Positions 50,276 through 60,580 of a DNA stretch of 63,082 bases are shown in pieces. The notes beneath the pieces were generated by a model. The model did not search any database. It saw nothing but the letters and a program-made list of their open reading frames with translations, and was not told where the DNA came from. The DNA lies in assembly GCA_963966775.1 (NCBI GenBank), contig CAXAAH010000006.1, forward strand, positions 1-63,082, given 5' to 3'. The translations under genes were made by a program, and so were the position numbers. The stretch is from UBA685 sp002299005 (GTDB lineage: Bacteria > Pseudomonadota > Alphaproteobacteria > Puniceispirillales > Puniceispirillaceae). Position 1 is the first letter of the stretch. Each line of letters begins with the position of its first letter.

Positions 50276-50940
50276 AAATCAAGTTCCGCATAGTCTTTGG
50301 CAGGCGGCATACCGACCAGCCTATCGGCCAGTAATTCACGGAACGATGGGCGTGATTTCATCTTCATATACCATGATTTCATATCAGGATATTTGTCCCA
50401 ATCGACATCACCAAAATAATCAAGCATCGACAGATGCGCCGCGCCCGCAAGATCTGCGAGTGTTAATCTGTCACCTGCCAGCCAATCATGGCGGCCAAGC
50501 AACCATTCAAAATATCCGAAATGAATATGCGCATTTGCAATCGCTGTGCGGATGACGTCTGACGAGACCGCTTGGCCTTTTACAAAGCGTTTTGTGATCC
50601 GCTCTTGGAATAAGGGGGCGCCAACTTCTTTGGTGAATTTGCCATCAAACCAGTCAATCAGACGCCTGACCTCAGCGCGCTCTTCAGGGGTGCCTTTCAG
50701 TAAAAACGCCCCATCTTGTGTCTCTTCAATCCATTCACTTATCACACGCGCGCCGCAATAAACCCCTTGCGCCGCATCATCTAGCACAGGCAATTCACCC
50801 GCAGGATTTAAGCGCAAGACCACCTCATCACGCTCCCATGGCGCGGCAAGACGCAATTCAACATCTGTTTTATATTCGCCCAGAACTAAGCGGATAAAGC
50901 GTGATGTGGGGGCAAGCGGATAATGATATAAAATGGGCAT
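50272..50940 (-). CDS. fzlA: FtsZ-localised GST-fold protein FzlA
   Basis: GST-family protein, 222 aa: N-terminal thioredoxin fold (YHYPLAPTSRFIRLVLGE, LNPAGELPVL) and helical C-domain (WLAGDRLTLADLAGAAHLSMLDYFGDVDW). The end, SRPSFRELLADRLVGMPPAK followed by DYAELDF, matches what I recall of FzlA, the alphaproteobacterial GST homologue that binds FtsZ, curves its filaments and is needed for constriction in Caulobacter. It is not expected to bind glutathione. The family call (GST fold) is certain; the FzlA identity is my recognition of the C-terminal motif. Confidence 0.8.
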   Translation of the reverse strand: MPILYHYPLAPTSRFIRLVLGEYKTDVELRLAAPWERDEVVLRLNPAGELPVLDDAAQGVYCGARVISEWIEETQDGAFLLKGTPEERAEVRRLIDWFDGKFTKEVGAPLFQERITKRFVKGQAVSSDVIRTAIANAHIHFGYFEWLLGRHDWLAGDRLTLADLAGAAHLSMLDYFGDVDWDKYPDMKSWYMKMKSRPSFRELLADRLVGMPPAKDYAELDF

Positions 50941-51006
50941 AATAACGCGCGCTATAACCTATAAGTGAACTTCATGGTAACTATGAGCGCAACATTACAC
51001 AGCTTT

Positions 51007-51528
51007 TTATAAGATTGGCAAGATAGCCGCACCATCTGTTTGATAGGAGGCGCGTCTCTCTTCTTTCAGCCATTTTATCTGAAACCGTTCAGCCTCAATA
51101 AACCCGGGCCACATAAAGGCCTTTGTGTCTGCCGCCTCAAAGCCAAAGCGCGGGTAATAATCAGGCTCACCAGAGATTAAGATGAAATCATATTCATGCT
51201 GAACAGCCTGTTCCAGCGAATGCGCGACCAGCTTTTTGCCAAGCCCCTGCCCCTTATGATCAGGATGTACAGCCAGCGGGCCCAACAACAATTGCGCTCT
51301 GCCCGCAACCAGCACAGGCCAATAGCGGATAGAGCCTATCAATTTATCTTGCTGTTCGATCACAAAGCACAGGCTGGCAACAGGCGTGCTTTGGCGCAAA
51401 TGACGCACGCTTCTTTTATGGCGCGAAGGGCCGAAAGCGGCGGCGATTAACGCATCAACCGCCGCTTTATCCGCGTCTGTCTCAGGGCGCAATGTCACGC
51501 CCGATGGTAATGCCAGATTATCCGACAT
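51007..51528 (-). CDS. GNAT family N-acetyltransferase (YhbS-like)
   Basis: 173 aa acetyl-CoA-dependent acetyltransferase. The acetyl-CoA pyrophosphate loop is VHPDHKGQGLGKKLV near residue 87; the preceding strand LLLGPLAV and the SGEPDYYPRFGFE motif near 119 match YhbS-type GNATs. Substrate is unknown. It overlaps the gltB 3' end by 11 bp on the same strand, so it is probably the last gene of the gltD-gltB operon. Confidence 0.9.
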   Translation of the reverse strand: MSDNLALPSGVTLRPETDADKAAVDALIAAAFGPSRHKRSVRHLRQSTPVASLCFVIEQQDKLIGSIRYWPVLVAGRAQLLLGPLAVHPDHKGQGLGKKLVAHSLEQAVQHEYDFILISGEPDYYPRFGFEAADTKAFMWPGFIEAERFQIKWLKEERRASYQTDGAAILPIL

Positions 51529-54500
51529 GCCTCATCTCATCTTCCTCAGCAAGCGCGTGAGGTAGCTTTGCCAAAAGTTCCTTTGGCACGACATGCCAGA
51601 AATGACCCACCGATTTATCCCAGTTATTTAGCAAGGCATTTGCCATCGCAGATTCTGTCTCGGACGCATGTCTTTCGACCAGCGACTTTAGATGCTCTGC
51701 CCAATAATCGGTTGAGATGCGTGTGATATGCAAGGTCTCTTTATTCACATTATCCATAAAGCTGTCCGCTTCATCATAGATAAAGCCCATGCCGCCTGTC
51801 ATACCTGCGCCAAAGTTTGAGCCTACCTCACCCAAAATCACGACCTCGCCACCTGTCATATATTCACAACCATTAGAGCCACAGCCCTCAACAATCGCAA
51901 TCGCGCCAGAGTTACGAACACATAAACGCTCGCCCGCCTGACCAGCGGCAAGCAATGTACCAGCGGTCGCACCATACATCACTGTGTTACCGATAATCGT
52001 GTTTTGCGCGGCGGCAAAGCTGGCTGCCACTGATGGGCGCACAGTGATCATGCCCCCTGACAGACCCTTGCCGACATAGTCATTCGCATCACCGATGATA
52101 TCAAGACGCAAGCCCTGCACCGCAAAGGCGCCAAGAGACTGGCCCGCAGGACCACGAAGGCGGATATTAATCTGCCCTTCTGGCAGGCCTGTCATACCAA
52201 ATCGGCGCACTAGATGAGATGATAATCTTGTACCGATAGCACGCTGTGTGTTCTCGATATTATAAGATAGCTGCATCTTGCCACCTGTCTCAAGCGCGGT
52301 TTGGGCATCATGTACAATTTGCGCATCAAGCGTATCTGGCACTTCCACACGCGCCGCTTTGATATTGCCGCCACGCTGGCCATGCGCAATCGCTTGCACC
52401 AAGATAGGGTTCAAATCCAAATCATCCAATGCCGCATCACCACGTGATACTTGCGAGAGAAGGTCCGTGCGACCAATAATCTCTTGCAATGAGCTAAAGC
52501 CAAGTGAGGCCAAAATCTCACGCACTTCTTCTGCGACATGCGTAAATAGCTGGACGACCTTATCAGGTGTGCCTTCAAATTTATCACGCAAATCATCACG
52601 CTGTGTACAGACACCCACAGGACATGTGTTTGAATGACATTGGCGAACCATGATACAGCCCATTGCGACAAGCGCTGATGTGCCGATACCATATTCATCT
52701 GCGCCAAGCATCGCGGCAACCACAATATCACGACCTGTTTTCAAGCCGCCATCTGTGCGAAGCACAACCTTGTCACGCAAATCATTCATCGACAGAACTT
52801 GATGCACTTCAGATAGACCGATTTCCCACGGCATGCCTGCATGCTTAATCGATGATTGCGGGCTGGCACCTGTGCCGCCGCCATGGCCTGAGATCAAGAT
52901 TGTATCTGCCTTTGCCTTTGCCACACCAGCGGCAATCGTACCGATACCTGTTGAGGCAACCAGCTTTACACAGACACGTGCTTCAGGGTTGATTTGCTTA
53001 AGGTCATAAATCAACTGTGCCAAATCTTCGATAGAGTAAATATCGTGATGCGGCGGCGGGGAGATCAATGTCACACCCGGTGTTGAGTGACGCAATTTAG
53101 CGATAATCTCATTCACCTTAATACCTGGCAGCTGGCCGCCTTCACCTGGCTTTGCGCCTTGGGCGACCTTAATTTCAAGCTCTTGGCAATTATTCAGATA
53201 TTCCGCTGTCACACCAAAGCGACCAGAGGCGACCTGTTTAATCGCACTAGATGGGTTATCACCGTTCGGGCGCAGGTTAAAGCGTTCTGGATCTTCCCCG
53301 CCCTCACCTGAATCTGATTTGGCGCCAATACGGTTCATCGCAATCGAGAGTGTCTCATGCGCCTCAGGGCTAAGCGCGCCCAAAGAAATACCCGGTGATA
53401 CCAAACGCTTTCTGATCTCAGTGATAGATTCAACTTCCTCTACACGGATTTCAGATCCCCCTGATTTAAAATCAAGCAAATCGCGCAGATTCACAGGGCC
53501 TTGGCGTTCAACAATCCCGACATATTTCTTCCAGCTATCATAAGAGCCTGTGTTACAGGCATGCTGCATCGCGTGGATCATCTGCCCATCAAACGCATGG
53601 CGCTCACCTGATTTACGGTAACGAAGCAAGCCACCCACAGGCAGGAATTCAGCTTCACCACCAAAGGCTTTTTCATGCATTTGACCCATACGAGACTGGA
53701 TACCACTAAGGCCAAGCCCGCTGATGCGTGATGACATTGGCGGGAAATATTTTGCGACAAGCGAGCGTGATAGCCCTAGCGCCTCAAAATTATAACCACC
53801 GCGATAAGAGGCAATCACTGAGATGCCCATCTTTGACATAATCTTCAGCAAGCCATCTTCGATAGCCTTTTTGAAATTCGCCATCGCATCTGACAAGGTG
53901 AGCCCTTCAAGAAGGCCTTTTTCCATACGTTCGGCAATTGACCATTCAGCCAAATAAGCATTGATGGTCGTCGCGCCAACACCGACTAGCACGGCGAAAT
54001 GATGGACATCAAGACATTCACCAGATGACACATTCACAGACGCAAAGGTGCGCAATTGTTCACGCACAAGATGCGAATGCACCGCGCCGGTTGCCAAAAT
54101 CATCGGAATTGGCATGCGCGCGGCATCAGCAGATGCGTCTGTTAGCATGATATGCTCACACCCACCACGCACCGCTGTCTCAGCTTCTTCTTGAATACGG
54201 TCAAGCGCCTTGCTAAGGCCATCATCACCTGAATCAGCCTCATAGGTACAATCAATCACCGCGGCTTTGCGACCCAAATGAGCGACCAAAGCGGCATATT
54301 CTGAATTGGTCAAAATAGGCGAATTAAGCAAGAGATGATCACATTGCTCTGGCGCTTCATCAAGGATATTGCCCAAATTACCAAGACGTGTGCGCAAGGT
54401 CATCACATGACGTTCACGCAAGCTGTCAATCGGTGGGTTCGTGACTTGCGAGAAATTCTGGCGGAAGAAATGATGCAAACCGCGATAGCTGCTTGATAGC

Positions 54501-56077
54501 ACCGCCAAAGGCGCATCATCACCCATTGAGCCAATCGCCTCTTTGCCACCCTCTGCCATTGGCTGGAGGAGCAATTCCATATCTTCAAGCGTCCAACCAG
54601 CCAACAGCTGGCGGCGGCGCAATGTATCAGTATCTGGCAAATCAAGCTTTGAGATTTTAGCCTTTGCCAGAAGCGCATCCATCTTTTCTGAACGGCCAAT
54701 CCACTCGCCCCAATTAGAGCGGCTCTTAAGCGCTTCTTTGATTTCCGCATCATGCAGCAACTTGCCTTCAGCCAAGTTCACGCCGATCATCTCACCCGGC
54801 CCCAAACGGCCACGTTCAATGATCTGGTCCTCAGGCACCACAACCATACCTGTCTCAGAGCCTGCGATAAGCAAACCTGATTTTGTGTGCGTATAGCGCA
54901 TTGGGCGCAGGCCATTACGGTCAGTCCCGCCAATCGCCCATTCACCCGCAAACGCCGCAATAGCCGCCGGGCCATCCCATGGTTCCATCACCGCATTACA
55001 ATAAGCATAAAGCTGGGCCAAATCAGACGAGCCATCCACATCAATTGCTTGCGGGATCATCATCGTCTTAACCATTGGCAAATCACGCCCGCCATGCAGC
55101 ATCAATTCAAACACTGAATCAAGCGCGGCTGAATCTGATGAGCCTTTGGCGATAATTGGCTTAATATCTTCCACCGCCTTGCCAAACAGATCGCTTTGCA
55201 TTCTGTCTTCGTGGCAGGCCATCCAATTCATATTGCCGCGCACTGTGTTAATCTCACCATTATGGGCAAGCACGCGGAACGGCTGTGCTAGACGCCATGT
55301 CGGGAAGGTGTTTGTTGAATAGCGCTGATGATAGACCGCAAAATCAGAGACAAAACGCTCATCAAGCAGGTCTGGATAAAAGGCTGTGACCTGCTCTGCC
55401 AAGAACATGCCCTTATAGATGATAGAGCGTGTTGAAAGAGAGCAGATATAAAAATCAGTCACTTGTGCTTTGAGGGCCGCTTCTTCGATACGACGACGCG
55501 AGACAAATAGCTGGCGCTCAGCTTCTTCTTCGCTCATATCGCTTGGCATTGAGAACATAATTTGCTCAATCTCAGGGCGTGTTGCCATCGCCTTTTGGCC
55601 AAGGGCTTGTGTATCTGTTGGCACCTGACGCCAGCCATAGATCTGATAGCCCATTGCCAAAATTTCTTGCTCAATAAGGCAACGGCAAGTTTCTTGCTCA
55701 TTCAAATCTTGGCGTGGCAAAAACACCATACCAACCGCTAGCTTGTCACCATTATCCTTATGACCCGTGCGTGCGATATGCTCGATAAAGAAATCACGCG
55801 GGATCGCGATATGGATACCGGCGCCATCGCCTGTCTTACCATCCGCATCAACAGCGCCTCTATGCCAAATAGATTGTAGCGCTTCAATCGCTGCTTCGAC
55901 CACCGCACGTGATGGCTTGCCATCTGTTGCCGCAACAAAGCCAACGCCGCAATTATCATGTTCCATCTGCGGATTATAAATGCCAGCATCGCCCAGCAAT
56001 GCTTCATTTTTCGCACGGCGCGCAAGGTACGCTTCTGCATTTAATGATGTTGAGTCTAACAATGTTTTATTGCTCAT
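51518..56077 (-). CDS. gltB: Glutamate synthase (NADPH) large subunit
   Basis: Transfers the amide of glutamine to 2-oxoglutarate. 1519 aa from ATG 56077, with GGGAG eight bases upstream. A propeptide of about 42 residues precedes the class II amidotransferase nucleophile Cys43 in MEHDNCGVGFV. The FMN TIM barrel includes SGHGGGTGASPQSSIKHAG, and the [3Fe-4S] ligands are CHSNTCPVGVC near 1145. The C-terminal GXGXG beta-helix domain has GGMITVRP and NTVMYGATAGTLLAAG. It is 32 bp after gltD. Confidence 0.98.
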   Translation of the reverse strand: MSNKTLLDSTSLNAEAYLARRAKNEALLGDAGIYNPQMEHDNCGVGFVAATDGKPSRAVVEAAIEALQSIWHRGAVDADGKTGDGAGIHIAIPRDFFIEHIARTGHKDNGDKLAVGMVFLPRQDLNEQETCRCLIEQEILAMGYQIYGWRQVPTDTQALGQKAMATRPEIEQIMFSMPSDMSEEEAERQLFVSRRRIEEAALKAQVTDFYICSLSTRSIIYKGMFLAEQVTAFYPDLLDERFVSDFAVYHQRYSTNTFPTWRLAQPFRVLAHNGEINTVRGNMNWMACHEDRMQSDLFGKAVEDIKPIIAKGSSDSAALDSVFELMLHGGRDLPMVKTMMIPQAIDVDGSSDLAQLYAYCNAVMEPWDGPAAIAAFAGEWAIGGTDRNGLRPMRYTHTKSGLLIAGSETGMVVVPEDQIIERGRLGPGEMIGVNLAEGKLLHDAEIKEALKSRSNWGEWIGRSEKMDALLAKAKISKLDLPDTDTLRRRQLLAGWTLEDMELLLQPMAEGGKEAIGSMGDDAPLAVLSSSYRGLHHFFRQNFSQVTNPPIDSLRERHVMTLRTRLGNLGNILDEAPEQCDHLLLNSPILTNSEYAALVAHLGRKAAVIDCTYEADSGDDGLSKALDRIQEEAETAVRGGCEHIMLTDASADAARMPIPMILATGAVHSHLVREQLRTFASVNVSSGECLDVHHFAVLVGVGATTINAYLAEWSIAERMEKGLLEGLTLSDAMANFKKAIEDGLLKIMSKMGISVIASYRGGYNFEALGLSRSLVAKYFPPMSSRISGLGLSGIQSRMGQMHEKAFGGEAEFLPVGGLLRYRKSGERHAFDGQMIHAMQHACNTGSYDSWKKYVGIVERQGPVNLRDLLDFKSGGSEIRVEEVESITEIRKRLVSPGISLGALSPEAHETLSIAMNRIGAKSDSGEGGEDPERFNLRPNGDNPSSAIKQVASGRFGVTAEYLNNCQELEIKVAQGAKPGEGGQLPGIKVNEIIAKLRHSTPGVTLISPPPHHDIYSIEDLAQLIYDLKQINPEARVCVKLVASTGIGTIAAGVAKAKADTILISGHGGGTGASPQSSIKHAGMPWEIGLSEVHQVLSMNDLRDKVVLRTDGGLKTGRDIVVAAMLGADEYGIGTSALVAMGCIMVRQCHSNTCPVGVCTQRDDLRDKFEGTPDKVVQLFTHVAEEVREILASLGFSSLQEIIGRTDLLSQVSRGDAALDDLDLNPILVQAIAHGQRGGNIKAARVEVPDTLDAQIVHDAQTALETGGKMQLSYNIENTQRAIGTRLSSHLVRRFGMTGLPEGQINIRLRGPAGQSLGAFAVQGLRLDIIGDANDYVGKGLSGGMITVRPSVAASFAAAQNTIIGNTVMYGATAGTLLAAGQAGERLCVRNSGAIAIVEGCGSNGCEYMTGGEVVILGEVGSNFGAGMTGGMGFIYDEADSFMDNVNKETLHITRISTDYWAEHLKSLVERHASETESAMANALLNNWDKSVGHFWHVVPKELLAKLPHALAEEDEMRHVG

Positions 56078-56109
56078 CTTACTTCTCCCAAAAGACATGT
56101 GGCTGGCAC

Positions 56110-57549
56110 TTAGCCAACAGCCTTTGTTTCACCGGCTAGCTCTGCTTGTACATAGGAATGAATGCGCTCTGCGGCATCACGGCCGTCACGCACGCCCCAC
56201 ACCACAAGCGAGGCACCGCGCACGATATCACCGGCGGCAAAGACGCCCGGCATATCTGTCATCATTGATTTCCAATCAATTGCCACTGTGCCCCATTTTG
56301 AGACACGCAACTGCTCTTGACCAAATAGGCTTGGCAAATCTTCAGGATCAAACCCAAGCGCCTTAATAACCAAATCAGCCTCAAGCTTATAGGTTGAATC
56401 TTCGATAATCTGTGGCACTTGGCGGCCTGTCTCATCTGCCTGACCCAAATGAATACGCTGTGCCATCACAGCTTCAACATGGCCGTCACCTGTAAAGGCT
56501 TGCGGGGCTGATAGCCACTGGAAATCGACGCCTTCTTCTTCGGCATTTTGCACTTCACGTTGTGAGCCCGGCATATTAGCCTTATTACGACGATACAGGC
56601 ATTTCACAGATTTAGCTTCTTGGCGAATGGCTGTGCGCACACAATCCATCGCGGTATCACCGCCGCCAATGACAACCACATCCTTGCCCTTCGCATTCAG
56701 CATGCCACCATCAAATTCAGGCACATCATCACCCAAAGATTTACGGTTAGACGCCGTCAAATACGATAAAGCTGGCACCACACCGTCAAGGCCTGCGCCC
56801 GGCAATTTCACATCACGGGCCTTATAGACGCCTGTTGCGATAAGCACCGCATTATGCGCGCCCTTAATCTCATCAAAGCTGATATCTGTGCCAATGTTAC
56901 AGTTTAATTTAAACGTCACACCGCCATCTGTTAGCAATTTTGCGCGGCGCTCAACGATATCTTTTTCAAGCTTGAAGCCGGGGATACCATACATCAAAAG
57001 ACCGCCTGCTCTGTCATAGCGGTCATAGACTGTCACCTGATAGCCTTTGCGACGCAACATTTCAGCCGCTGACAGGCCCGCCGGGCCAGCGCCGATAATG
57101 CCAACAGATTCAGCACGCTCTGCAATAGGAGAGGCAGGCTTCACCCAGCCATTCTCAAACGCTGTCTCCGTGATATATTTTTCAACCGCGCCGATTGTGA
57201 CAGACTCAAAGCCTTTCTCAATCACACAATTACCTTCACACAAACGGTCTTGCGGGCAGATACGGCCACAAATCTCTGGGAAGTTATTGGTCGCAGATGA
57301 GACCTCATAGGCCTCTTGCAAGCGATCTTCGGCCGTCAACATCAACCAATCTGGGATGTTATTATGAAGCGGGCAATTTACCTGACAGAAAGGCACACCA
57401 CATTGCGAACAACGGCTTGCTTGTTCTTCGGCTTTGCCTTTTGAGAAATCGCGATAAATCTCATCAAAATCCTTCGCGCGCTCATCTGCGGTGCGCTTTG
57501 CCGGCATTTGCTTTTCAGTCTTTACAAACTTCAACATGTTAGAGGCCAT
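56110..57549 (-). CDS. gltD: Glutamate synthase (NADPH) small subunit
   Basis: FAD/NADPH-dependent electron supplier to GltB. 479 aa from ATG 57549 (AAGGAG about eight bases upstream; the frame extends to 57576). N-terminal iron-sulfur region CSQCGVPFCQVNC at residues 47-59 and a second set CGRICPQDRLCEGNC near 94. FAD-binding GAGPAGLSAAEML, NADPH-binding VIGGGDTAMDC. It leads the gltD-gltB operon, opposite to uppP. Confidence 0.97.
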   Translation of the reverse strand: MASNMLKFVKTEKQMPAKRTADERAKDFDEIYRDFSKGKAEEQASRCSQCGVPFCQVNCPLHNNIPDWLMLTAEDRLQEAYEVSSATNNFPEICGRICPQDRLCEGNCVIEKGFESVTIGAVEKYITETAFENGWVKPASPIAERAESVGIIGAGPAGLSAAEMLRRKGYQVTVYDRYDRAGGLLMYGIPGFKLEKDIVERRAKLLTDGGVTFKLNCNIGTDISFDEIKGAHNAVLIATGVYKARDVKLPGAGLDGVVPALSYLTASNRKSLGDDVPEFDGGMLNAKGKDVVVIGGGDTAMDCVRTAIRQEAKSVKCLYRRNKANMPGSQREVQNAEEEGVDFQWLSAPQAFTGDGHVEAVMAQRIHLGQADETGRQVPQIIEDSTYKLEADLVIKALGFDPEDLPSLFGQEQLRVSKWGTVAIDWKSMMTDMPGVFAAGDIVRGASLVVWGVRDGRDAAERIHSYVQAELAGETKAVG

Positions 57550-57787
57550 GACCTGCTCCTTACAATCGGGTGCCACATCCCTTTTTATCGATTATGGCAA
57601 GTGAGGATTCGTTAAATGGACAACAATCATGACCCATTTTATTCTAAATTTCAAGTAAAATCAGCGTAACTTGCCGGATTGATTCGAAGATTGCCTGTGT
57701 TTAGTACCAAATCGGCCATATATCCTATGCGAAGGCCGCTTTGCCCTCCCTCTTGCACAATAAGAAGAGCCTCGTTACTGTCCAGCC

Positions 57788-58609
57788 ATGATGTTAGATA
57801 CAAGCCACATGATTATCTTGGCCCTGATACAGGGCATCACCGAATTCTTGCCTATTTCAAGCTCAGGGCATCTGGTGTTATTGCCAGCTGTCACAAGCTT
57901 TGCGGATCAAGGCCAGCTATTTGATGTCGCCGCACATTTTGGCACATTAGGCGCGGTTTTGCTTTATGTCCGCAAAGAGATCATCGCCATGACCATAGGG
58001 ATGGCAACGTTTGGCACGCGCGACAAGGGCGGCCTATCACTCGCACTGATGGTGATTATCGCCAGCCTGCCTGTCATCCTTGTCGGTCTGGTGGTTGAAT
58101 TGCTTGATCCAGCCTTTTTGCGCCTCGCGATCACTGTGGCCTTTGCGAACCTTATCTTTGCCGGCCTGCTCTATAAGGCCGATAAGGATTACCCCGACAC
58201 AAAACAGGCTGAACATATGACAATGCGTGATGCGTTTTTTATTGGCGTTGCACAGATATTTGCCCTCATCCCCGGCACTTCGCGCTCTGGCGTCACCATG
58301 ACAGCCGCGCGTGCCAGAGGCTTTAGCCGCGTTGCTGCCGCTCGTTTTTCGATGATTATGGCTGTGCCTGTGATTGCCGGCGCGACCTTGTTAAAGTCAC
58401 GTCATTTCTTCGGCGATACCGCCGCGGCAGTTGGCAGTGATACCGCCCTGCAAGCGGGCATTGTCGCAGGCCTATCATTCATCACAGCCCTTGGGGCCAT
58501 CACCTTACTGATGCGCTGGCTTAGCCGCGCTGATTTCACAATCTTTGTCTATTACCGCTTGGCTTTGGGCCTATGCTTAATCGGCGCACTTGCCCTCGGC
58601 CTTATCTAG
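57788..58609 (+). CDS. uppP: Undecaprenyl-diphosphatase
   Basis: Integral membrane phosphatase (BacA family) that recycles undecaprenyl pyrophosphate for peptidoglycan and glycan synthesis; it can confer bacitracin tolerance. 273 aa, about eight membrane segments. The catalytic motifs are QGITEFLPISSSGH near residues 15-28 and PGTSRSGVTMT near 164, with DVAAHFGTLGAV near 44. The gene is divergent from gltD across a 238-bp gap in which I see no clear promoter. Confidence 0.96.
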   Translation: MMLDTSHMIILALIQGITEFLPISSSGHLVLLPAVTSFADQGQLFDVAAHFGTLGAVLLYVRKEIIAMTIGMATFGTRDKGGLSLALMVIIASLPVILVGLVVELLDPAFLRLAITVAFANLIFAGLLYKADKDYPDTKQAEHMTMRDAFFIGVAQIFALIPGTSRSGVTMTAARARGFSRVAAARFSMIMAVPVIAGATLLKSRHFFGDTAAAVGSDTALQAGIVAGLSFITALGAITLLMRWLSRADFTIFVYYRLALGLCLIGALALGLI

Positions 58610-58633
58610 CAGGGCTGCCGCAAAAGCCAGTGA

Positions 58634-59575
58634 CTATTTCTGTGCGAAACGTCCACCCGGGCGCAAATGCGCCAAATAATCTGTGATATGCGCTTCAACT
58701 GATTGTGGCTTAATACCAAGGTCAGCGAACCCTTTGGCCGTCTTACCAACAACATTATCCTGCTCTAGCAAATAAAGCTGGTCACGTGTCACAGGCGGAT
58801 TTGGCAAGAATTGCAAAAAAGCGGCCGGAATATGCATCAGCGCAAAAGGCACTGAGACCAAAGGCCGCTTACGACCAACCGCCGCGCATGTCATCTCCAT
58901 CAATTTCTTGAATGAATACACATTTGGCCCGCCAAGCTCATAGACATGGTCATTGGTTTCAGGGTTGCTCAAAGCTGTGACAACCGCGTCTGCCACATCA
59001 CCGACATAGACAGGTTGCATCAAATTGCGGCCACCACCAATCACAGGCAAGGCAGGCGCAAGCATGGCCATCTGACCAAAGCGGTTAAAGAACCCATCAC
59101 CCGGGCCAAAGACAATAGACGGGCGCAAAATAGTCGTAGGAGAGAAGCCGCGAAGCACTGAACGCTCACCTTCTGCCTTGGATGCGCCATAACGGCTTTT
59201 TGATTTCAAATCAGCGCCAATCGCCGACACATGAACGATTTTTTCGACATTATGCATCTTTGCCAGCGCCGCAATACGCTTTGGCAAGTCAGCTTGTGTT
59301 GCCTCAAAGCTCTGCTTGCCAGATGGCGCTAAGATACCCACAAGATTCACAACCATATCAGCGGGCGCGATAACAGATTCAAGCGCCGCATCATCAAGCG
59401 CATCACCAGACACAGCAGTGATTTGCCCCACATCACCCAATGGCTTTAGCGTATTGGCCTTATTGGTATTGCGCGTCAAAATAATCACACGCGCGCCTTC
59501 TCTGGCCAGCTTTTCAACAACCGAACGACCGATAAAACCAGCGCCGCCAATAACCGTGATTATTTTTTGCTTCAT
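58634..59575 (-). CDS. NAD(P)-binding complex I NDUFA9-like protein
   Basis: Atypical short-chain dehydrogenase of 313 aa. The Rossmann GGAGFIG lies at residues ~10-16. The usual YxxxK is retained as SRYGASKAEGE near 139, and PSIVFGPGDGFFNRF near 162 with YELGGP near 220 are typical of the NDUFA9 group. Alphaproteobacterial members are accessory subunits or assembly aids of NADH:quinone oxidoreductase; none of the nuo genes is here. ATG 59575 is chosen, with AAAGG nine bases upstream; the longer frame contains a duplicated MIK segment. Confidence 0.9.
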   Translation of the reverse strand: MKQKIITVIGGAGFIGRSVVEKLAREGARVIILTRNTNKANTLKPLGDVGQITAVSGDALDDAALESVIAPADMVVNLVGILAPSGKQSFEATQADLPKRIAALAKMHNVEKIVHVSAIGADLKSKSRYGASKAEGERSVLRGFSPTTILRPSIVFGPGDGFFNRFGQMAMLAPALPVIGGGRNLMQPVYVGDVADAVVTALSNPETNDHVYELGGPNVYSFKKLMEMTCAAVGRKRPLVSVPFALMHIPAAFLQFLPNPPVTRDQLYLLEQDNVVGKTAKGFADLGIKPQSVEAHITDYLAHLRPGGRFAQK

Positions 59576-59608
59576 CTTTTTAACCTTTATCATTCGGGTC
59601 TTTATCAT

Positions 59609-59767
59609 TACGGCCCGCTAAGTTTCATCTTTGGGGCCGACACCCGCAAATGGGCGATGATATTTGTTTCCTGTGCCAGTGCTGTTTAAACTAAACCGCC
59701 TTTGATAGTAAAGAGCGTAAACGCAAATTGCTGACTATAACGGGGCTATAAAGGGCCCATCTTGCGG
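59609..59767. other. 159-bp intergenic region
   Basis: Between the NDUFA9-like gene and the PhyH-type gene. It begins with a partial repeat (TCTTTATCATT twice, 59583-59608 area) and shows no open frame, hairpin with T run, or RNA gene that I can support. Confidence 0.4.
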
Positions 59768-60571
59768 CTATTTTGGCCAGATAACAGGGAACCAATCTTC
59801 GCGCAAACGCGCGCCATCTTGCATCTCATGACCGGGGAAAGGCGGCGATGTCCGGCCTTGCCTTGTGACATAGCGCGCATCATCCCCGACATAGCGCAAA
59901 GATAATGCCCGCCGCCGCGACGCTGCAAGATTACCTCTTGCCCCATGCACACAACGATAATCAAACGCAACCGCATCACCGGGTGCCATCTCCCATTCCA
60001 GCACCTCATAGCGCTCAGGCTCCTTATCAGGATCTGGCACAGGCAAAAACGCCTCATTATCGTCGTAAAAATTATCTTCCTTCAGCCACCTTGTCGGCAA
60101 AACCAATTTATCCCATTTATGCGAGCCCTTAATACAGCGCAAGCTTGCCTCCTTCACAGGGTCAATCGGGATCCAAAAGCTCACCGTCTGGCGGCCTTCG
60201 ACAAAATAATAAGGCGCATCTTGGTGCCAAGGGGTTGGCTTGGCCGTGCCGGGCTCTTTGACCAAAATATGATCATGGAAAAACTGCACTTGTGCTGATT
60301 GCATCAAAGCCGCCGCCGCCTCAGGGGCTGGTGAATGCGCCATAATATCACCAAGCACAGGGATATCTTGCCAATTGCAATAATCATCAAAAAAGCGCCC
60401 TGCCTCGCCATCTTGCAAATTCTCTGCCGCATAGGGGCCGGGATTTGCCATATTGGCCGCGATAGCCTCACCGATTTGCGGCACCCAATCAGCGAATAAG
60501 CCTTTAATAAGCACCGCGCCATCAGTTTGAAAATCGGCAATATGTTTATCTGTGATCACACTCATATTCAT
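59768..60571 (-). CDS. Phytanoyl-CoA dioxygenase (PhyH) family protein
   Basis: Fe(II)/2-oxoglutarate-dependent dioxygenase of 267 aa. The 2-His-1-carboxylate triad is visible: HQD in TPWHQDAPYY near residues 114-121 and the distal His in RCVHGARGN near 207. The 2-oxoglutarate-binding arginine is probably in the RRRALSLRYVG segment near 219. Members hydroxylate lipids, ectoine or halogenated and phosphonate compounds; substrate unknown. It follows the desaturase gene by 9 bp and is the last gene of the edge operon. Confidence 0.9.
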   Translation of the reverse strand: MNMSVITDKHIADFQTDGAVLIKGLFADWVPQIGEAIAANMANPGPYAAENLQDGEAGRFFDDYCNWQDIPVLGDIMAHSPAPEAAAALMQSAQVQFFHDHILVKEPGTAKPTPWHQDAPYYFVEGRQTVSFWIPIDPVKEASLRCIKGSHKWDKLVLPTRWLKEDNFYDDNEAFLPVPDPDKEPERYEVLEWEMAPGDAVAFDYRCVHGARGNLAASRRRALSLRYVGDDARYVTRQGRTSPPFPGHEMQDGARLREDWFPVIWPK

Positions 60572-60580
60572 CCAATCAGG

